Source of the DNA: Kiloniella sp. EL199 | GTDB taxonomy: Bacteria; Pseudomonadota; Alphaproteobacteria; Kiloniellales; Kiloniellaceae | Length of the DNA stretch: 64,000 nt | NCBI RefSeq assembly: GCF_900313065.1 | Contig: NZ_OMPU01000006.1 | Coordinates: 440,734-504,733 of the forward strand | Direction: 5' to 3' | Shown: piece by piece, positions 1 to 8,792 of the stretch | How the letters are laid out: each line of letters starts with the position of its first letter | How positions within the stretch are numbered: the stretch's first letter is position 1 | The notes under the pieces: generated by a model | The model's database searches: none | What the model was told of the DNA's origin: nothing | Seen by the model: the letters and a program-made list of their open reading frames with translations, nothing else | Made by a program: the position numbers and the translations under genes

Positions 1-522
1 AATCATATTGATCTGAGCAACACGACGCTTACAGGTGTTGATCGCATAGATGCTGGTGCCGGTAACGACCATGTTGTTGGTTCATCCGGTGATGATATTA
101 TCATTGGTGGCACGGGAAATGACTACCTTGCTGGTGGTGATGGCGCAGATATATTGATTGGCGGTAGTGGTAACGACGTTCTTCGTGGTGGTGCGGGAAA
201 TGATCGTTTTGTTTTTGATATCTCACTTGATGGATCTGGTAACAGTTTTGCTGAAGGGCGAGACACCATAATGGATTTTGAGGCTGGAGACACACTGGTT
301 CTTTCAGATATTCTTACCGATCTGGGTAATCCTGCTGATCCGTTAGCGGCTCTTGATAGTTTGGGCGATGTTTCTGTTACAGATGGTGGGGCAGGTCGCA
401 ACGTTGATATTACATTTGGTAACGGGGATAGCGTTACTTTAAGAGGTTTGGGAACTGCTGGAAATACATTGGATTCATTACAGGATCTGGAAGATCATGG
501 CATTATGATTGATGTTGTCTAA
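1..522 (+). CDS. RTX-repeat (hemolysin-type Ca-binding) protein, C-terminal part
   Basis: This is the 3' end of a gene that starts before the window; the frame is open from base 1 to the TAA at 520-522. The first 65 or so residues contain repeated glycine/aspartate nonapeptides (GAGNDHVVG, GGTGNDYLA, GGDGADILI, GGSGNDVLR, GGAGNDRFV), the calcium-binding beta-roll of RTX proteins. About 100 residues without repeats follow and end in VTLRGLG and a short acidic tail, typical of the C-terminal type I secretion signal region. Proteins of this kind are usually exported by an ABC/TolC system, and none is visible here. The N-terminal domain that would define function (protease, lipase, adhesin) lies outside the window. 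The gene converges on the amidase gene, and their stop codons overlap. Confidence 0.85.
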   Translation, partial: NHIDLSNTTLTGVDRIDAGAGNDHVVGSSGDDIIIGGTGNDYLAGGDGADILIGGSGNDVLRGGAGNDRFVFDISLDGSGNSFAEGRDTIMDFEAGDTLVLSDILTDLGNPADPLAALDSLGDVSVTDGGAGRNVDITFGNGDSVTLRGLGTAGNTLDSLQDLEDHGIMIDVV

Positions 523-1949
523 GTAGGTTTGTTTCTTGGATCAATAGGTGTTTGTATCTTGGGGAGTATTTCTTCCAACAGGTTTGCTACAGAGAGCAAA
601 GGCCCTTCACCTTGTGGTTTGCCAACAAGTTGTAGTCCGACTGGCAGTCCCGTTCTTGTCAGACCACAGGGGATTGAAATGGCGGGAGATGCGGTGAGCG
701 TTATCGTCGATACTATTGCCAACCAGTCAATGTAAGTTTCCAGCTTCTGGCCAGCACATTCATCCACATATCTTTGCTCTACTGGGAAAGGTGGAACAAT
801 GGTTGTGGGACAAATCAACAGATCGTATTCAGTAAAAAACTGTCGCATGGAGTAGTAAATTTCGCCTCTTTTGCGCTCTGCCCATGCAATATCTTCTGCG
901 CTTAAAGAGCGTCCGTATTCAATGTTCCAGATGATGTCTTCTTTTAGCTTATCTCGATGTTGATCTAAAAGAGGTCCCAGACCGACAACAAAATCTAAAC
1001 CACGCAAGCGTTTAAATACTTCGGGAGCATCACTGAGATCGGGTGTTTTCTCTTCAACAATGACATCAGCATTCTCGAACTGTAGGGCGGCGCTTTTGCA
1101 TATTTCAGCAACTTCTGGATCAACCGGACTAACACCGAGGTCAGGACTGTATGCAATCTTTGTAGGTTTAATTTTTTGATTGGTAACAGACAGGAAGCTA
1201 TTTTCGGGGCTTGGTTGTGCCAAGGGGTTCATATTTTTGAAGCCAACCATAGCATCCAGCAATAAAGCTGTGTCTGCTACATTTCGTGCCATTGGCCCTT
1301 GCATGGATAGAGTTTGGAACGGCGATGTTCCCGGTCCGTCGGACAATCTGTGCATAGAGGGGCGTAAGCCGACAACCCCACAAAAGCTTGCCGGATTACG
1401 AAGTGACCCACCCATATCTGAACCATGAGCCAGCCAAGCACATCCTGTGGCGAGAGCAGCGGCGGCACCGCCAGAAGAACCAGCGGCTGATTTTGATAGA
1501 TCCCACGGGTTTCTGGTTGTACCCAGAACGGGGTTGAATGTATGTGCGCCGGCGCCAAATTCTGGTGTATTTGATTTGGCATAGACTATGGCACCATTTG
1601 TTTCCATTGTTTCAACCAAAATATCTGACCAATCTGGTATCCGATCTGCAAAAATCGGACTGCCAGATGTTGTCCGTACGCCTTTTACTGCGGTTAAATC
1701 TTTCACTGGGACGGGAATACCTGCTAGTAATCCACGCTCTTCAATTGGCTTGTTTTCAAGTTTTTTTGCAAAATCGCAGGCACGTTCAAAACAAAGCGTT
1801 GGCAAGGCATTAACCTGACCATCCACATTTTGAATTCGATCTTCAAGCGCATCGAGCAGATCTGTTGGTTTGATATCCTTGCGCACAAGGCGATCTCTTA
1901 TTGCACAAGCGGTGGCATTGATGAGTTCATTTGTGCTGTTTGCAGGCAT
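519..1949 (-). CDS. Amidase (amidase signature family)
   Basis: A 476-residue protein of normal length for the amidase signature family, which hydrolyses amides to acid and ammonia with a Ser-cisSer-Lys triad. The likely triad is Lys83 (in GIPVPVKDL), Ser158 (in AAGSSGGAAAA) and Ser182 (in GSDMGGSLRNPA). I start at the ATG at 1949, which has a GGA 7 bases upstream; an in-frame TTG at 1970 would add 7 residues. No signal peptide is seen, so it is probably cytoplasmic. The substrate cannot be told: AtzF-like, indoleacetamide and general amidases share these motifs, and the absence of a GatB/GatC partner argues against a GatA role. It lies downstream of oxyR on the same strand with about 65 bases between. 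Confidence 0.85.
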   Translation of the reverse strand: MPANSTNELINATACAIRDRLVRKDIKPTDLLDALEDRIQNVDGQVNALPTLCFERACDFAKKLENKPIEERGLLAGIPVPVKDLTAVKGVRTTSGSPIFADRIPDWSDILVETMETNGAIVYAKSNTPEFGAGAHTFNPVLGTTRNPWDLSKSAAGSSGGAAAALATGCAWLAHGSDMGGSLRNPASFCGVVGLRPSMHRLSDGPGTSPFQTLSMQGPMARNVADTALLLDAMVGFKNMNPLAQPSPENSFLSVTNQKIKPTKIAYSPDLGVSPVDPEVAEICKSAALQFENADVIVEEKTPDLSDAPEVFKRLRGLDFVVGLGPLLDQHRDKLKEDIIWNIEYGRSLSAEDIAWAERKRGEIYYSMRQFFTEYDLLICPTTIVPPFPVEQRYVDECAGQKLETYIDWLAIVSTITLTASPAISIPCGLTRTGLPVGLQLVGKPQGEGPLLSVANLLEEILPKIQTPIDPRNKPT

Positions 1950-2013
1950 TTTGAGGTCCAGAGAAAACAATAGAGAAGGGGATCAATGAGAGATTGTGTC
2001 GGTTAGCTTATAC

Positions 2014-2976
2014 CTATCCGGCTTCTTTGGTCGATAGCATTTTGGACAGAAATGAATTGATTTGTTTCTGTGCGGTCTGGGCAAGTTGTTCGGCGAGTAA
2101 TTTGAGATCTGTCTTTCTGACTGAGCTCTTCCGCCAGGCCAAGCCAAGTTTTCTGTGACCTGAGTTTTCTTCCAGAGGTGTTAGTGTCACGTTTGTGCCC
2201 GAGAGTAGTGATGATTGGCAGGAGAGTGCAGGTAAAAGAGTGACACCAAGGCCGTTTGCGACCATATGTACGAGTGTAAGCAAGCTTGATGCCTGTAGTG
2301 TTTGACCCGGTTTTAATTTTGTCATATGGCAAACAGCCAAAGCATGATCACGTAAACAATGCCCCTCTTCGAGAAGGATCAACTGGCTTTGCAGAGCTTG
2401 ACTTTGCAACAGGCGGTTCCGTTGTGCGGCATCCATCGTGGCAATAGGATGATCAATAGGATGGGCAAGAAGAAAGGGATCTTCAGCAAGCTCTACCCAC
2501 TCCAGACCGGGGTCGCTATAGGGAAAAGCCATCAAGGCGGCATCTATTGTACCTGCTCTTAACCTGTCAATGAGCCGAGAAGTTTCGTCTTCGACCAAGT
2601 AGAGCTTCAAGTCCCGATATTCTGTACGTAACTGGGGAAGTGTCTGTGGCAAGAGATAAGGGGCAATTGTTGGAATCGCACCAAGTTTTAGATCTCCACT
2701 GAGGGTTTCCGCACTGTGTCGTGCCATTGTTGCAATATCTTCTGCACCGCGTATGAGTTCGATTGCACGAAGAACAATGTCATTGCCTAGCTCAGTGAAT
2801 AAAACCCGGCGTTTGGTCCGTTCAACGAGTTTGCAACCCAGTAAATTCTCAAGCTCTTGAATACCTGCACTCAGTGTTGACTGTGTGACAAAACAAGCAT
2901 CTGCTGCCCGTCCAAAATGACCATGGCGTTCTAGCTCAACCAGATATTTTAGCTGCTTTAAAGTAGGTATATGCAT
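2014..2976 (-). CDS. oxyR: OxyR, peroxide-sensing LysR-type regulator
   Basis: A 320-residue LysR-family regulator with an N-terminal winged helix (LKYLVELERHGHFGRAADACFVTQSTLSAGI) and a C-terminal sensor domain. It carries the OxyR redox pair: Cys207 and Cys216 in LEEGHCLRDHALAVC, nine residues apart as in E. coli OxyR (Cys199/Cys208). Peroxide oxidises the pair to a disulfide, which switches DNA binding. The ATG at 2976 gives an N-terminus of MHIPTLKQLKYL that matches the family; a TTG at 2994 is possible. It is transcribed away from katA with about 200 bases between, the usual layout in which OxyR controls the catalase promoter and its own. Confidence 0.92.
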   Translation of the reverse strand: MHIPTLKQLKYLVELERHGHFGRAADACFVTQSTLSAGIQELENLLGCKLVERTKRRVLFTELGNDIVLRAIELIRGAEDIATMARHSAETLSGDLKLGAIPTIAPYLLPQTLPQLRTEYRDLKLYLVEDETSRLIDRLRAGTIDAALMAFPYSDPGLEWVELAEDPFLLAHPIDHPIATMDAAQRNRLLQSQALQSQLILLEEGHCLRDHALAVCHMTKLKPGQTLQASSLLTLVHMVANGLGVTLLPALSCQSSLLSGTNVTLTPLEENSGHRKLGLAWRKSSVRKTDLKLLAEQLAQTAQKQINSFLSKMLSTKEAG

Positions 2977-3177
2977 ATTAATCGATTTTTCCAATTATTG
3001 TGATCATAATAACTTGTTGGATCGATTTAAATCAAGGGCGTAATGTTTATTCATCGACCGGCGCAATCCAGACAATATAAGTAAAAATAATTTCAACTTC
3101 ACAACAGGCCGGATGAAGTAGATTTAATCAAAATCCAGCTTTATTTAAGGCTGGGGCAAGGAGAGAAGGTAAGCAGC
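2977..3177. promoter_or_regulatory. oxyR/katA divergent promoter region
   Basis: A 201-base divergent intergenic region that must hold the promoters of both oxyR and katA. It includes an AT-rich stretch around 2990-3030 with partial dyads such as TGATCATAATAA and GATCGATTTAAATC, where an OxyR dimer pair could bind. I could not match a full four-part OxyR site. A good ribosome binding site, AAGGAGAGAAGG, precedes katA at 3159-3170. That OxyR acts here is inferred from layout. Confidence 0.45.
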
Positions 3178-4635
3178 ATGAAAAATAAACTTACAACTGC
3201 ATTCGGTGCTCCGGTTGTAGATAACCAGAACATCCAGACCGCTGGCCCGCGTGGTCCAGCTCTACTACAAGATGTTTGGTTTTTGGAAAAAATGGCTCAT
3301 TTTGACAGAGAGGTCATTCCAGAAAGACGTATGCATGCCAAGGGGTCTGCTGCTTACGGTACATTTACAGTAACGCATGACATTACAAAATATACTAAGG
3401 CCAAGATTTTTTCTGAAATCGGTAAAAAGACGGAAATGTTTCTTCGTTTTTCGACAGTCGCAGGTGAACGTGGTGCGGCTGATGCCGAGCGAGATATTCG
3501 TGGTTTTGCAATGAAGTTTTATACAGAAGAAGGAAACTGGGATCTTGTCGGAAATAACACTCCTGTATTTTTTCTTCGGGACCCTATGAAGTTCCCGGAT
3601 CTAAACCATGCTGTAAAGCGTGATCCAAAAACAAACATGCGCAGTGCTGATAATAATTGGGATTTCTGGACGAGTTTACCGGAAGCTCTGCATCAAGTGA
3701 CAATTGTCATGAGTGACCGGGGGATTCCGGCGACCTATCGTCATATGGATGGTTTTGGTAGTCATACCTTTAGCTTCATCAGTGCTAATAATGAGCGCTA
3801 TTGGGTGAAATTCCATTTTAAAACCCAGCAAGGTATTAAAAACCTTACAGATCAGGAAGCTGCCGAGCTAGTTGGCCAAGACCGCGAAAGCCATCAAAAG
3901 GATCTATTTGATGCAATCGAAAATGGTGATTTCCCCAAATGGATACTCTTTGTTCAGGTGATGCCTGAAAAAGAAGCGGGGTCTTATCATGTCAATCCGT
4001 TCGATCTGACGAAGGTGTGGCCAAAAGCAGATTATCCGTTGATTGAAGTCGGTGAATTTGAACTGAACCGTAATCCTGAAAACTATTTTGCGGAAGTTGA
4101 GCAGTCTGCTTTTAACCCCGGAAATGTTGTTCCTGGTATTAGCTTCTCGCCAGACAAAATGCTGCAAGGGCGTCTGTTCTCATACGGTGATACCCAGCGT
4201 TATCGTCTTGGTGTCAATCATAGCCAGATCCCCGTTAATGCCCCTCGTTGCCCGTTTCATTCTTATCACCGTGATGGGGCAATGCGTGTTGATGGTAATG
4301 GTGGTAGTCGGATTGGTTACGAACCTAATACGAAGGATGAATGGAACGAGCAACCTGATTTTGCTGAACCACCTTTGTCAATCGAAGGGGCGGCAGATCA
4401 CTGGAACCACAGAGAGGATGACGATTACTATTCTCAACCGCGTGCTTTGTTCCAACTGATGACTGCTGAGCAGCAACAAACTCTGTTCGAAAACACAGCA
4501 AGAGCTGTTGGTGGTGCAAAATTGGAAATTCAGCATCGTCATATTCGGAATTGTTACAAAGCAGACCCTGCCTATGGTGCTGGTGTTGCCAAAGCATTAG
4601 GCTTGAATGTTGAAGAGATAGCTGCCGCAGAATAA
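3178..4635 (+). CDS. katA: Catalase (small-subunit, haem b, clade 3 type)
   Basis: A 485-residue monofunctional catalase that breaks hydrogen peroxide into water and oxygen. It has the active-site region around [13 protein letters not shown] (distal His), the [25 protein letters not shown] block, the Asn-containing [13 protein letters not shown] segment, and the proximal haem-ligand motif [14 protein letters not shown] with its tyrosine. The length fits small-subunit catalases and there is no C-terminal flavodoxin-like extension as in KatE. No signal peptide is seen, so it is cytoplasmic. The start ATG at 3178 is preceded by AAGGAGAGAAGG. It lies divergent from oxyR, so induction by peroxide is expected, and it is followed by a strong terminator. 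Confidence 0.96.
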   Translation: MKNKLTTAFGAPVVDNQNIQTAGPRGPALLQDVWFLEKMAHFDREVIPERRMHAKGSAAYGTFTVTHDITKYTKAKIFSEIGKKTEMFLRFSTVAGERGAADAERDIRGFAMKFYTEEGNWDLVGNNTPVFFLRDPMKFPDLNHAVKRDPKTNMRSADNNWDFWTSLPEALHQVTIVMSDRGIPATYRHMDGFGSHTFSFISANNERYWVKFHFKTQQGIKNLTDQEAAELVGQDRESHQKDLFDAIENGDFPKWILFVQVMPEKEAGSYHVNPFDLTKVWPKADYPLIEVGEFELNRNPENYFAEVEQSAFNPGNVVPGISFSPDKMLQGRLFSYGDTQRYRLGVNHSQIPVNAPRCPFHSYHRDGAMRVDGNGGSRIGYEPNTKDEWNEQPDFAEPPLSIEGAADHWNHREDDDYYSQPRALFQLMTAEQQQTLFENTARAVGGAKLEIQHRHIRNCYKADPAYGAGVAKALGLNVEEIAAAE

Positions 4636-4657
4636 GAAATTATTCAAAGGCAGTACG

Positions 4658-4690
4658 AAAGGGAAGGTCGCGCCGGGCCTTCCCTTTTTT
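4658..4690 (+). terminator. katA terminator
   Basis: A perfect 10-bp inverted repeat, AAAGGGAAGG (4658-4667) and CCTTCCCTTT (4678-4687), flanks a GC-rich loop and runs into six T residues. It starts about 20 bases after the katA stop codon, so it is a good intrinsic terminator. Confidence 0.9.
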
Positions 4691-4983
4691 GTATTTGAAT
4701 AACTGGTTAGTTATGTCGAAGTGATTACAACGGTATTTAAGGAAACTGAATATAAAAATTAAAGTAACTTAGGCGTGTATATATTTTGCTTAAATTCATC
4801 TTATTGATGCTGATGTTTGGGTAAATATTCTTTTTTTTTAAGTATTACAGAAATAATATGGTTAATGCTCAAAATTAAATTGATCTTTTATGTTCTATTT
4901 GCTTTCTGATGACAGAGACGGCGCTTTAGTATTGGTTTGAGAACATAGAAGCCCGGTAATTCAAGTTGAAATGGGCTGTGTGT
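4691..4983. other. AT-rich intergenic region before the histidine kinase gene
   Basis: After the katA terminator about 290 bases lack any convincing gene. The stretch is very AT-rich, with several TTAA tetramers, but none of the pairs has 7-base spacing. It presumably carries the promoter of the kinase gene. I could not assign -35/-10 boxes with confidence. Confidence 0.4.
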
Positions 4984-6585
4984 ATGACCAGCGAGCATTG
5001 TCGTAATGAGCATGCTCTTACTTCGGAAGCACGAAGTAATGTGAGCAATATATTACTCGAAAATAGCTTCGAGGCTGTTCTTGTCACCGATATGAAGGGA
5101 CAAATTCTATACACGAACCCAGCCGTTAGCAGAAGCTTCGGGTATCGGTTAGAAGATCTTTATTTTCAGTCAGTTTTTGATGTCTTTACTGTTAGTGAAG
5201 ATGATCAAAACAAGCTCTTAAAAGTTTGCGACAAAGATATCTTGCCTGAGTCAGAGATCATTCTTCCTGGTTTTATTAAATCCAGTGGAGGTGATCAGAT
5301 TGACGTTCAACTTAGATCTTTTGTAACCGAAATTTCATCTCAGCGGCAGTTTACTTTTCTGGTACGTGATATCAGTGCGCGGGTTTCCATCAGCCGGGAG
5401 CTGGAATCTTCCCAACAGTTAATGGGAAGTATTGTTGCCGGGGTTGGTGATGCAATTATTGCAACCGATCAAAATGGTTATCTCACACTTTTTAACAGAG
5501 GAGCAGAAGATACTTTTGGCTATCGTACTGATGATATTTTAGGCAAACACCTGAATAATCTAATTCCTGAAGAGCATCGCGGCGATCATAGTGCCTACAT
5601 GACTGATTTTGACGCGGGAGCAATTGATACTCGTGGCATGGGGGCACGAGGTGCTATTTCCGGTTTGCGTGAGAATGGTGAAGTTTTCCCCGCGGAAGCA
5701 ACGATCATAAAGATTGGTAAGGGAAAGCAACAGACTTTTGCAGCTGTTGTTCGCGATGTTTCTGAACGTATTAAAGTTCAAAATCAGCTCCGTGAAGCAA
5801 AAGAGATGGCTGAAATTGCCAGCCAAATGAAATCATCGTTTCTGGCAAATATGAGTCATGAGCTTAGGACACCACTAAATGCTATTATCGGATTTTCAGA
5901 ATTTATTACCGAAGAACATCTGGGGCCAATAGCGCACCCTAAATACCGCGAATATATAGGGGATATACTGGATAGTGGGCGGCACCTGTTGACCATTGTG
6001 AATGATATTCTGGATTTATCGCGTGTTGAAGCTGGCGAGATTCAACTAAATGAGACCGTGATGTGTGTGCGCCAGTCGATTTTATCTGCCTATCGTTTTG
6101 TAAAGCGTCAGGCGAAGGTAAAAAATATCACGCTTGATGCCGAGCTTGGTGATGACTTGCCGTATCTTTTTGCTGATGAGCGTTTGATTAAACAGGTTAT
6201 CATTAACCTGGTAACCAATGCTGTGAAATTCACACCGGATGGCGGCTTGATTAAAGCTGAGATTAGGCGAGTTGATGAAGATAACGGTATCGCGATTGTT
6301 ATTTCTGATACGGGAATTGGCATTGCCAAAGACGATATTGAACGGGTTATTAAGCCTTTTGAACAATGTGAATCCAGCTATACAAAAACGATAGAGGGAA
6401 CCGGCCTGGGGCTATCCTTGGCGAGATCTCTTATGCATTTGCATGGCGGTGATTTGTCTATTGAGAGTGAAGTCGGGCTTGGGACATCAGTTGTTTTAAA
6501 CTTCCCGGTCGATCGGGTCGTTGCAAAGGAAACGGCCCTGACGGGATTACAATCCAAGACCTCTGTGCGAAAACTGACAGCTTAA
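4984..6585 (+). CDS. PAS-domain sensor histidine kinase (orphan)
   Basis: A 533-residue kinase. Two PAS domains (about residues 20-130 and 145-270, the second with the DQNGYLTLFNRGAEDTFGY signature) are followed by a HisKA domain with the H-box FLANMSHELRTPLNAIIGF (His292). The HATPase domain has an N-box (INLVTNAVKFTP), a G1 box (DTGIGIAKDDI) and a G2 box (GTGLGLSLARS). No membrane segment is visible, so the protein is probably soluble and senses an internal signal through the PAS folds. No response regulator lies beside it. The ATG at 4984 is preferred over an in-frame TTG at 4966, although neither has a clear ribosome site. It resembles the soluble PAS kinases (PleC/DivJ-like catalytic core) of alphaproteobacteria, but the target is unknown. 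An insertion sequence begins 13 bases after its stop. Confidence 0.88.
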   Translation: MTSEHCRNEHALTSEARSNVSNILLENSFEAVLVTDMKGQILYTNPAVSRSFGYRLEDLYFQSVFDVFTVSEDDQNKLLKVCDKDILPESEIILPGFIKSSGGDQIDVQLRSFVTEISSQRQFTFLVRDISARVSISRELESSQQLMGSIVAGVGDAIIATDQNGYLTLFNRGAEDTFGYRTDDILGKHLNNLIPEEHRGDHSAYMTDFDAGAIDTRGMGARGAISGLRENGEVFPAEATIIKIGKGKQQTFAAVVRDVSERIKVQNQLREAKEMAEIASQMKSSFLANMSHELRTPLNAIIGFSEFITEEHLGPIAHPKYREYIGDILDSGRHLLTIVNDILDLSRVEAGEIQLNETVMCVRQSILSAYRFVKRQAKVKNITLDAELGDDLPYLFADERLIKQVIINLVTNAVKFTPDGGLIKAEIRRVDEDNGIAIVISDTGIGIAKDDIERVIKPFEQCESSYTKTIEGTGLGLSLARSLMHLHGGDLSIESEVGLGTSVVLNFPVDRVVAKETALTGLQSKTSVRKLTA

Positions 6586-6627
6586 AATTACTTGAGTATG
6601 ACCCGTCCTGAAATATGTTGACGGTTT

Positions 6628-7455
6628 TTAAGTTATAGCCAGCTGTGTATTGCAGCTGGCTTTTTTGTGCACCTGTTCAGGTGTTTTCATACCCAGGCTC
6701 AAGTGCGGTCTGAGTTGATTGTATATTGTAATGGACTGAGCAACCAGCTTCTTCAGTTCAGCCAAGGTTTTGCATTTATAGAGCAGGAACTCTTGTTTGA
6801 GGATCCCGTTCACTCTCTCAGCCATTGCATTCTGATAGCAATCATATCCATCTGTCATAGAGGGTGATATCTTTTGTTGGGCTAGGAGTTTTTGATACTC
6901 ACCAGAACAATATTGCAGTCCGCGATCAGAATGATGAATAGCAGGTTTATCTGTTCTTCTCTGTGTCATTGCCATCTTCAACGCCTTGATCACATCGCTT
7001 GTCTTCATTTCATTACTGACTTCATAGCCCATGATCTTTCGAGAATAGGCATCGGTGACCAGAGACAGATAATGTGTTCCCTCATCACTCTGGAGATAGG
7101 TGATGTCACTCACAAAGACCTGTTCAATCTGATCCGCTTGACGATCCTTCAAAAGGTTAGGATGTTTTCTGAGCCAGTGCTTACTCTGTGTCGTTTTCTG
7201 GTAACTCCTGCGAACAGGAACCAATAAACGCTCGTTCTTCAAATAAGAGAACAGCCCGTCACGCCCCAGCTTGATCCCCTGAGTATCAAGTTCAGACTTG
7301 ATCAGGTGATAGAGCTTACGCGTCCCAATTCGAGGCATAAAACGACGCCAGTAAAGAACCAGATCTTTGACCGGGGATAAAACACGATGACGTTCTGCAA
7401 TCCGACCTCTCCATTGATAAACCGACTGACGGCTTCTCTCAAACAAAGGGCACAC
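6628..7455 (-). CDS. IS3-family transposase OrfB (DDE integrase core)
   Basis: A 275-residue second frame of the insertion sequence, carrying the HTH_21-like N-terminal region and the rve integrase core. The DDE acids are visible: Asp in FVSDITYLQSDEG, Asp in HHSDRGLQY, and Glu in NAMAERVNGILKQE, with the K/R seven residues after the Glu. The frame stays open upstream of the ATG at 7455 to beyond the slippery site, so the working enzyme is most likely an OrfAB fusion of about 411 residues made by -1 frameshifting. The ATG at 7455 may not be used in the cell. Confidence 0.93.
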   Translation of the reverse strand: MCPLFERSRQSVYQWRGRIAERHRVLSPVKDLVLYWRRFMPRIGTRKLYHLIKSELDTQGIKLGRDGLFSYLKNERLLVPVRRSYQKTTQSKHWLRKHPNLLKDRQADQIEQVFVSDITYLQSDEGTHYLSLVTDAYSRKIMGYEVSNEMKTSDVIKALKMAMTQRRTDKPAIHHSDRGLQYCSGEYQKLLAQQKISPSMTDGYDCYQNAMAERVNGILKQEFLLYKCKTLAELKKLVAQSITIYNQLRPHLSLGMKTPEQVHKKASCNTQLAIT

Positions 7456-7469
7456 CCTTGCGAGCTGGA

Positions 7470-7862
7470 TCAGTCCTTTTTCTTTACTGACCCAGAGAGT
7501 GTGCTTAAGTACTTTTTTCGCAGATCAATCCCGTATTCTTCGTGAATAACATTCATCATTTCCCCATAAACAATGTTCTTGAGCTGTTCATCCTCAAGAG
7601 CCCGTTCAAGGCGTTTGATCTTCTGGGCGGGAGTTTCTTTGTTCTTTGGCATGGCTAAATGGTTCAAAGGTTTCGACCAATCAAGTTTACCATGCTTGCG
7701 AAGCCACGTTAAGCAAGTACTCCGGCCTTGAATGCCATAAAGATCCTGAGCTTGCTTATAAGTCAGATCGCCTTTTTCTATCTCATCAACAACTGAAAAT
7801 TTAAAGCCTAAAGGATAATCCTTTTGACTACGCCTAACCCGCTCTGTCTTTGAATGTCCCAT
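7470..7862 (-). CDS. IS3-family transposase OrfA (helix-turn-helix)
   Basis: A 130-residue first frame of the insertion sequence. The N-terminal half is a helix-turn-helix of the transposase-8 type (FKFSVVDEIEKGDLTYKQAQDLYGIQGRSTCLTWLRKHG), which binds the element ends. The C-terminal part (QKIKRLERALEDEQLKNIVYGEMM) is a leucine-zipper-like dimerisation helix. Near its end the minus strand reads A-AAA-AAG (7518-7512) in the zero frame. This is a classical -1 slippery site from which ribosomes would enter the orfB frame at the next codon. Confidence 0.92.
   Translation of the reverse strand: MGHSKTERVRRSQKDYPLGFKFSVVDEIEKGDLTYKQAQDLYGIQGRSTCLTWLRKHGKLDWSKPLNHLAMPKNKETPAQKIKRLERALEDEQLKNIVYGEMMNVIHEEYGIDLRKKYLSTLSGSVKKKD
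7512..7518 (-). promoter_or_regulatory. Programmed -1 frameshift site in the IS element
   Basis: The heptamer A-AAA-AAG is read in the orfA frame as CGA-AAA-AAG. Slipping back one base continues in the orfB frame (V-L-K-H-T-L-W-V-S), which is open all the way through OrfB. This is the known way IS3 elements make OrfAB. That slippage happens here is inferred from the motif and the frame arrangement. Confidence 0.8.
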
Positions 7863-7922
7863 TATAAGTCTCCAATATGTAAACTTATTTCAGGACGGGA
7901 CAGTATCATTAGAAAAAGAAAA

Positions 7923-7949
7923 AAGGCTGAGTGCCCACCACTCAGCCTT
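7923..7949 (-). terminator. Terminator of the cytochrome P460-like gene
   Basis: A perfect 11-bp inverted repeat (AAGGCTGAGTG at 7923-7933, CACTCAGCCTT at 7939-7949) with a 5-base loop. On the minus strand it is followed by a T-rich run (complement of 7911-7922). It lies about 25 bases after the stop of the gene at 7975-8568. Confidence 0.9.
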
Positions 7950-7974
7950 GATAGTTAATGAGCTTTACTGACTA

Positions 7975-8568
7975 CTAATTTACAACTCGGTAGTCTTCTT
8001 CAGGGAAAAACATGTAGTCTTGATCTTCACCGACTGCATTGTGGCAATCAGCACAGAACTTCACTTTTTTGGAGTTATGACCATTTGTTTCGCCAAAAAT
8101 CTTACCGCTTGGGGTCACGAGCGTATATTTCCAATCACCGTTTTCTGGCGCAAAACCAGCCTCCATTTTCTCCATTAAGAAAAGAGGTCCCGGTTTTATG
8201 CCTTTTTTACCTATTTTGAAACTGTCCTTGGCAACAATAGCGCCTACAGGAAGTTTTCCCATTTCTTCGTATTGGCCATAAGCTTTTGCTATGTCGTTTG
8301 CATAGTTATGAACCATTCGTCCACCGTGAGTGCTTGATTTCCCCGGAGCAGTTGTATAACGCGTCCAGTTGAAATACTCAGTCGCTACAGGGTGGCCAGA
8401 CTTCGCATAACCAGCCCGCATTTTTGGAGAAAGAGTTTCATAGTGTTCATGAGCTTTCTCAGGGGTAATGTCCTCAGCATTCACAGCTGTGGGGGCCAAA
8501 AATAGTGCCGGCACAAATAGTGTTGAGAGAAGAAAGCTTTTGACAGATGAGCTGAACGTGATCTTCAT
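7975..8568 (-). CDS. Cytochrome P460 family c-type haem protein, exported
   Basis: A 197-residue protein with an N-terminal signal peptide (KITFSSSVKSFLLSTLF... ending near VNAED) and one c-type haem motif, CADCH, about 24 residues from the C-terminus. The layout (Sec signal, beta-rich body with TRYTTAPGKSSTHGGRMVHNY, late CxxCH, FFPEEDYR tail) fits the cytochrome P460 family. The best-studied members oxidise hydroxylamine or bind NO in the periplasm; the physiological role of members outside nitrifiers is mostly unknown. The ATG at 8568 is preceded by GGAG at a good distance; an upstream in-frame start at 8598 lacks this. It stands alone with its own terminator. Assignment is from motif and architecture only. 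Confidence 0.75.
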   Translation of the reverse strand: MKITFSSSVKSFLLSTLFVPALFLAPTAVNAEDITPEKAHEHYETLSPKMRAGYAKSGHPVATEYFNWTRYTTAPGKSSTHGGRMVHNYANDIAKAYGQYEEMGKLPVGAIVAKDSFKIGKKGIKPGPLFLMEKMEAGFAPENGDWKYTLVTPSGKIFGETNGHNSKKVKFCADCHNAVGEDQDYMFFPEEDYRVVN

Positions 8569-8731
8569 TTGGGTATCTCCAATTATCCTGACTGACACCG
8601 AATTACCGCCTTACCCGCGTTTCGATGTTTTTTTGTTCTCCTTTTTAGATAGCATTCCTGTAAAAAAGTAGGAGTAAAGACTCTTCACGATCAAGTGAGA
8701 TCAAGTGCTTAAATAAAGTTCGTCCATAAGA

Positions 8732-8758
8732 AAAGGGCCGCACAAAATGCGACCCTTT
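8732..8758 (-). terminator. Hairpin after the formate dehydrogenase operon
   Basis: An 11-bp inverted repeat with one mismatch (AAAGGGCCGCA at 8732-8742, TGCGACCCTTT at 8748-8758) lies 35 bases after the stop of the alpha-subunit gene. The U tract on the minus strand is short, so this is a likely but not perfect intrinsic terminator. Confidence 0.7.
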
Positions 8759-8792
8759 AAGATTTCGATACATGAAGATTTACGTATCTGAA

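Larger units (their letters stand above)
6599..7902 (-). mobile_element. IS3-family insertion sequence, complete
   Basis: A complete 1,304-bp element. The imperfect terminal inverted repeats begin TGACCCGTCCTGAAATA at 6599 and, on the other strand, TGTCCCGTCCTGAAATA at 7902. It is flanked by a 3-bp direct repeat, GTA (6596-6598 and 7903-7905), the expected target duplication. Two overlapping reading frames on the minus strand (orfA, orfB) and a slippery heptamer give the standard IS3 layout. Both frames are intact and the ends are sound, so the element could still be mobile. Confidence 0.93.
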
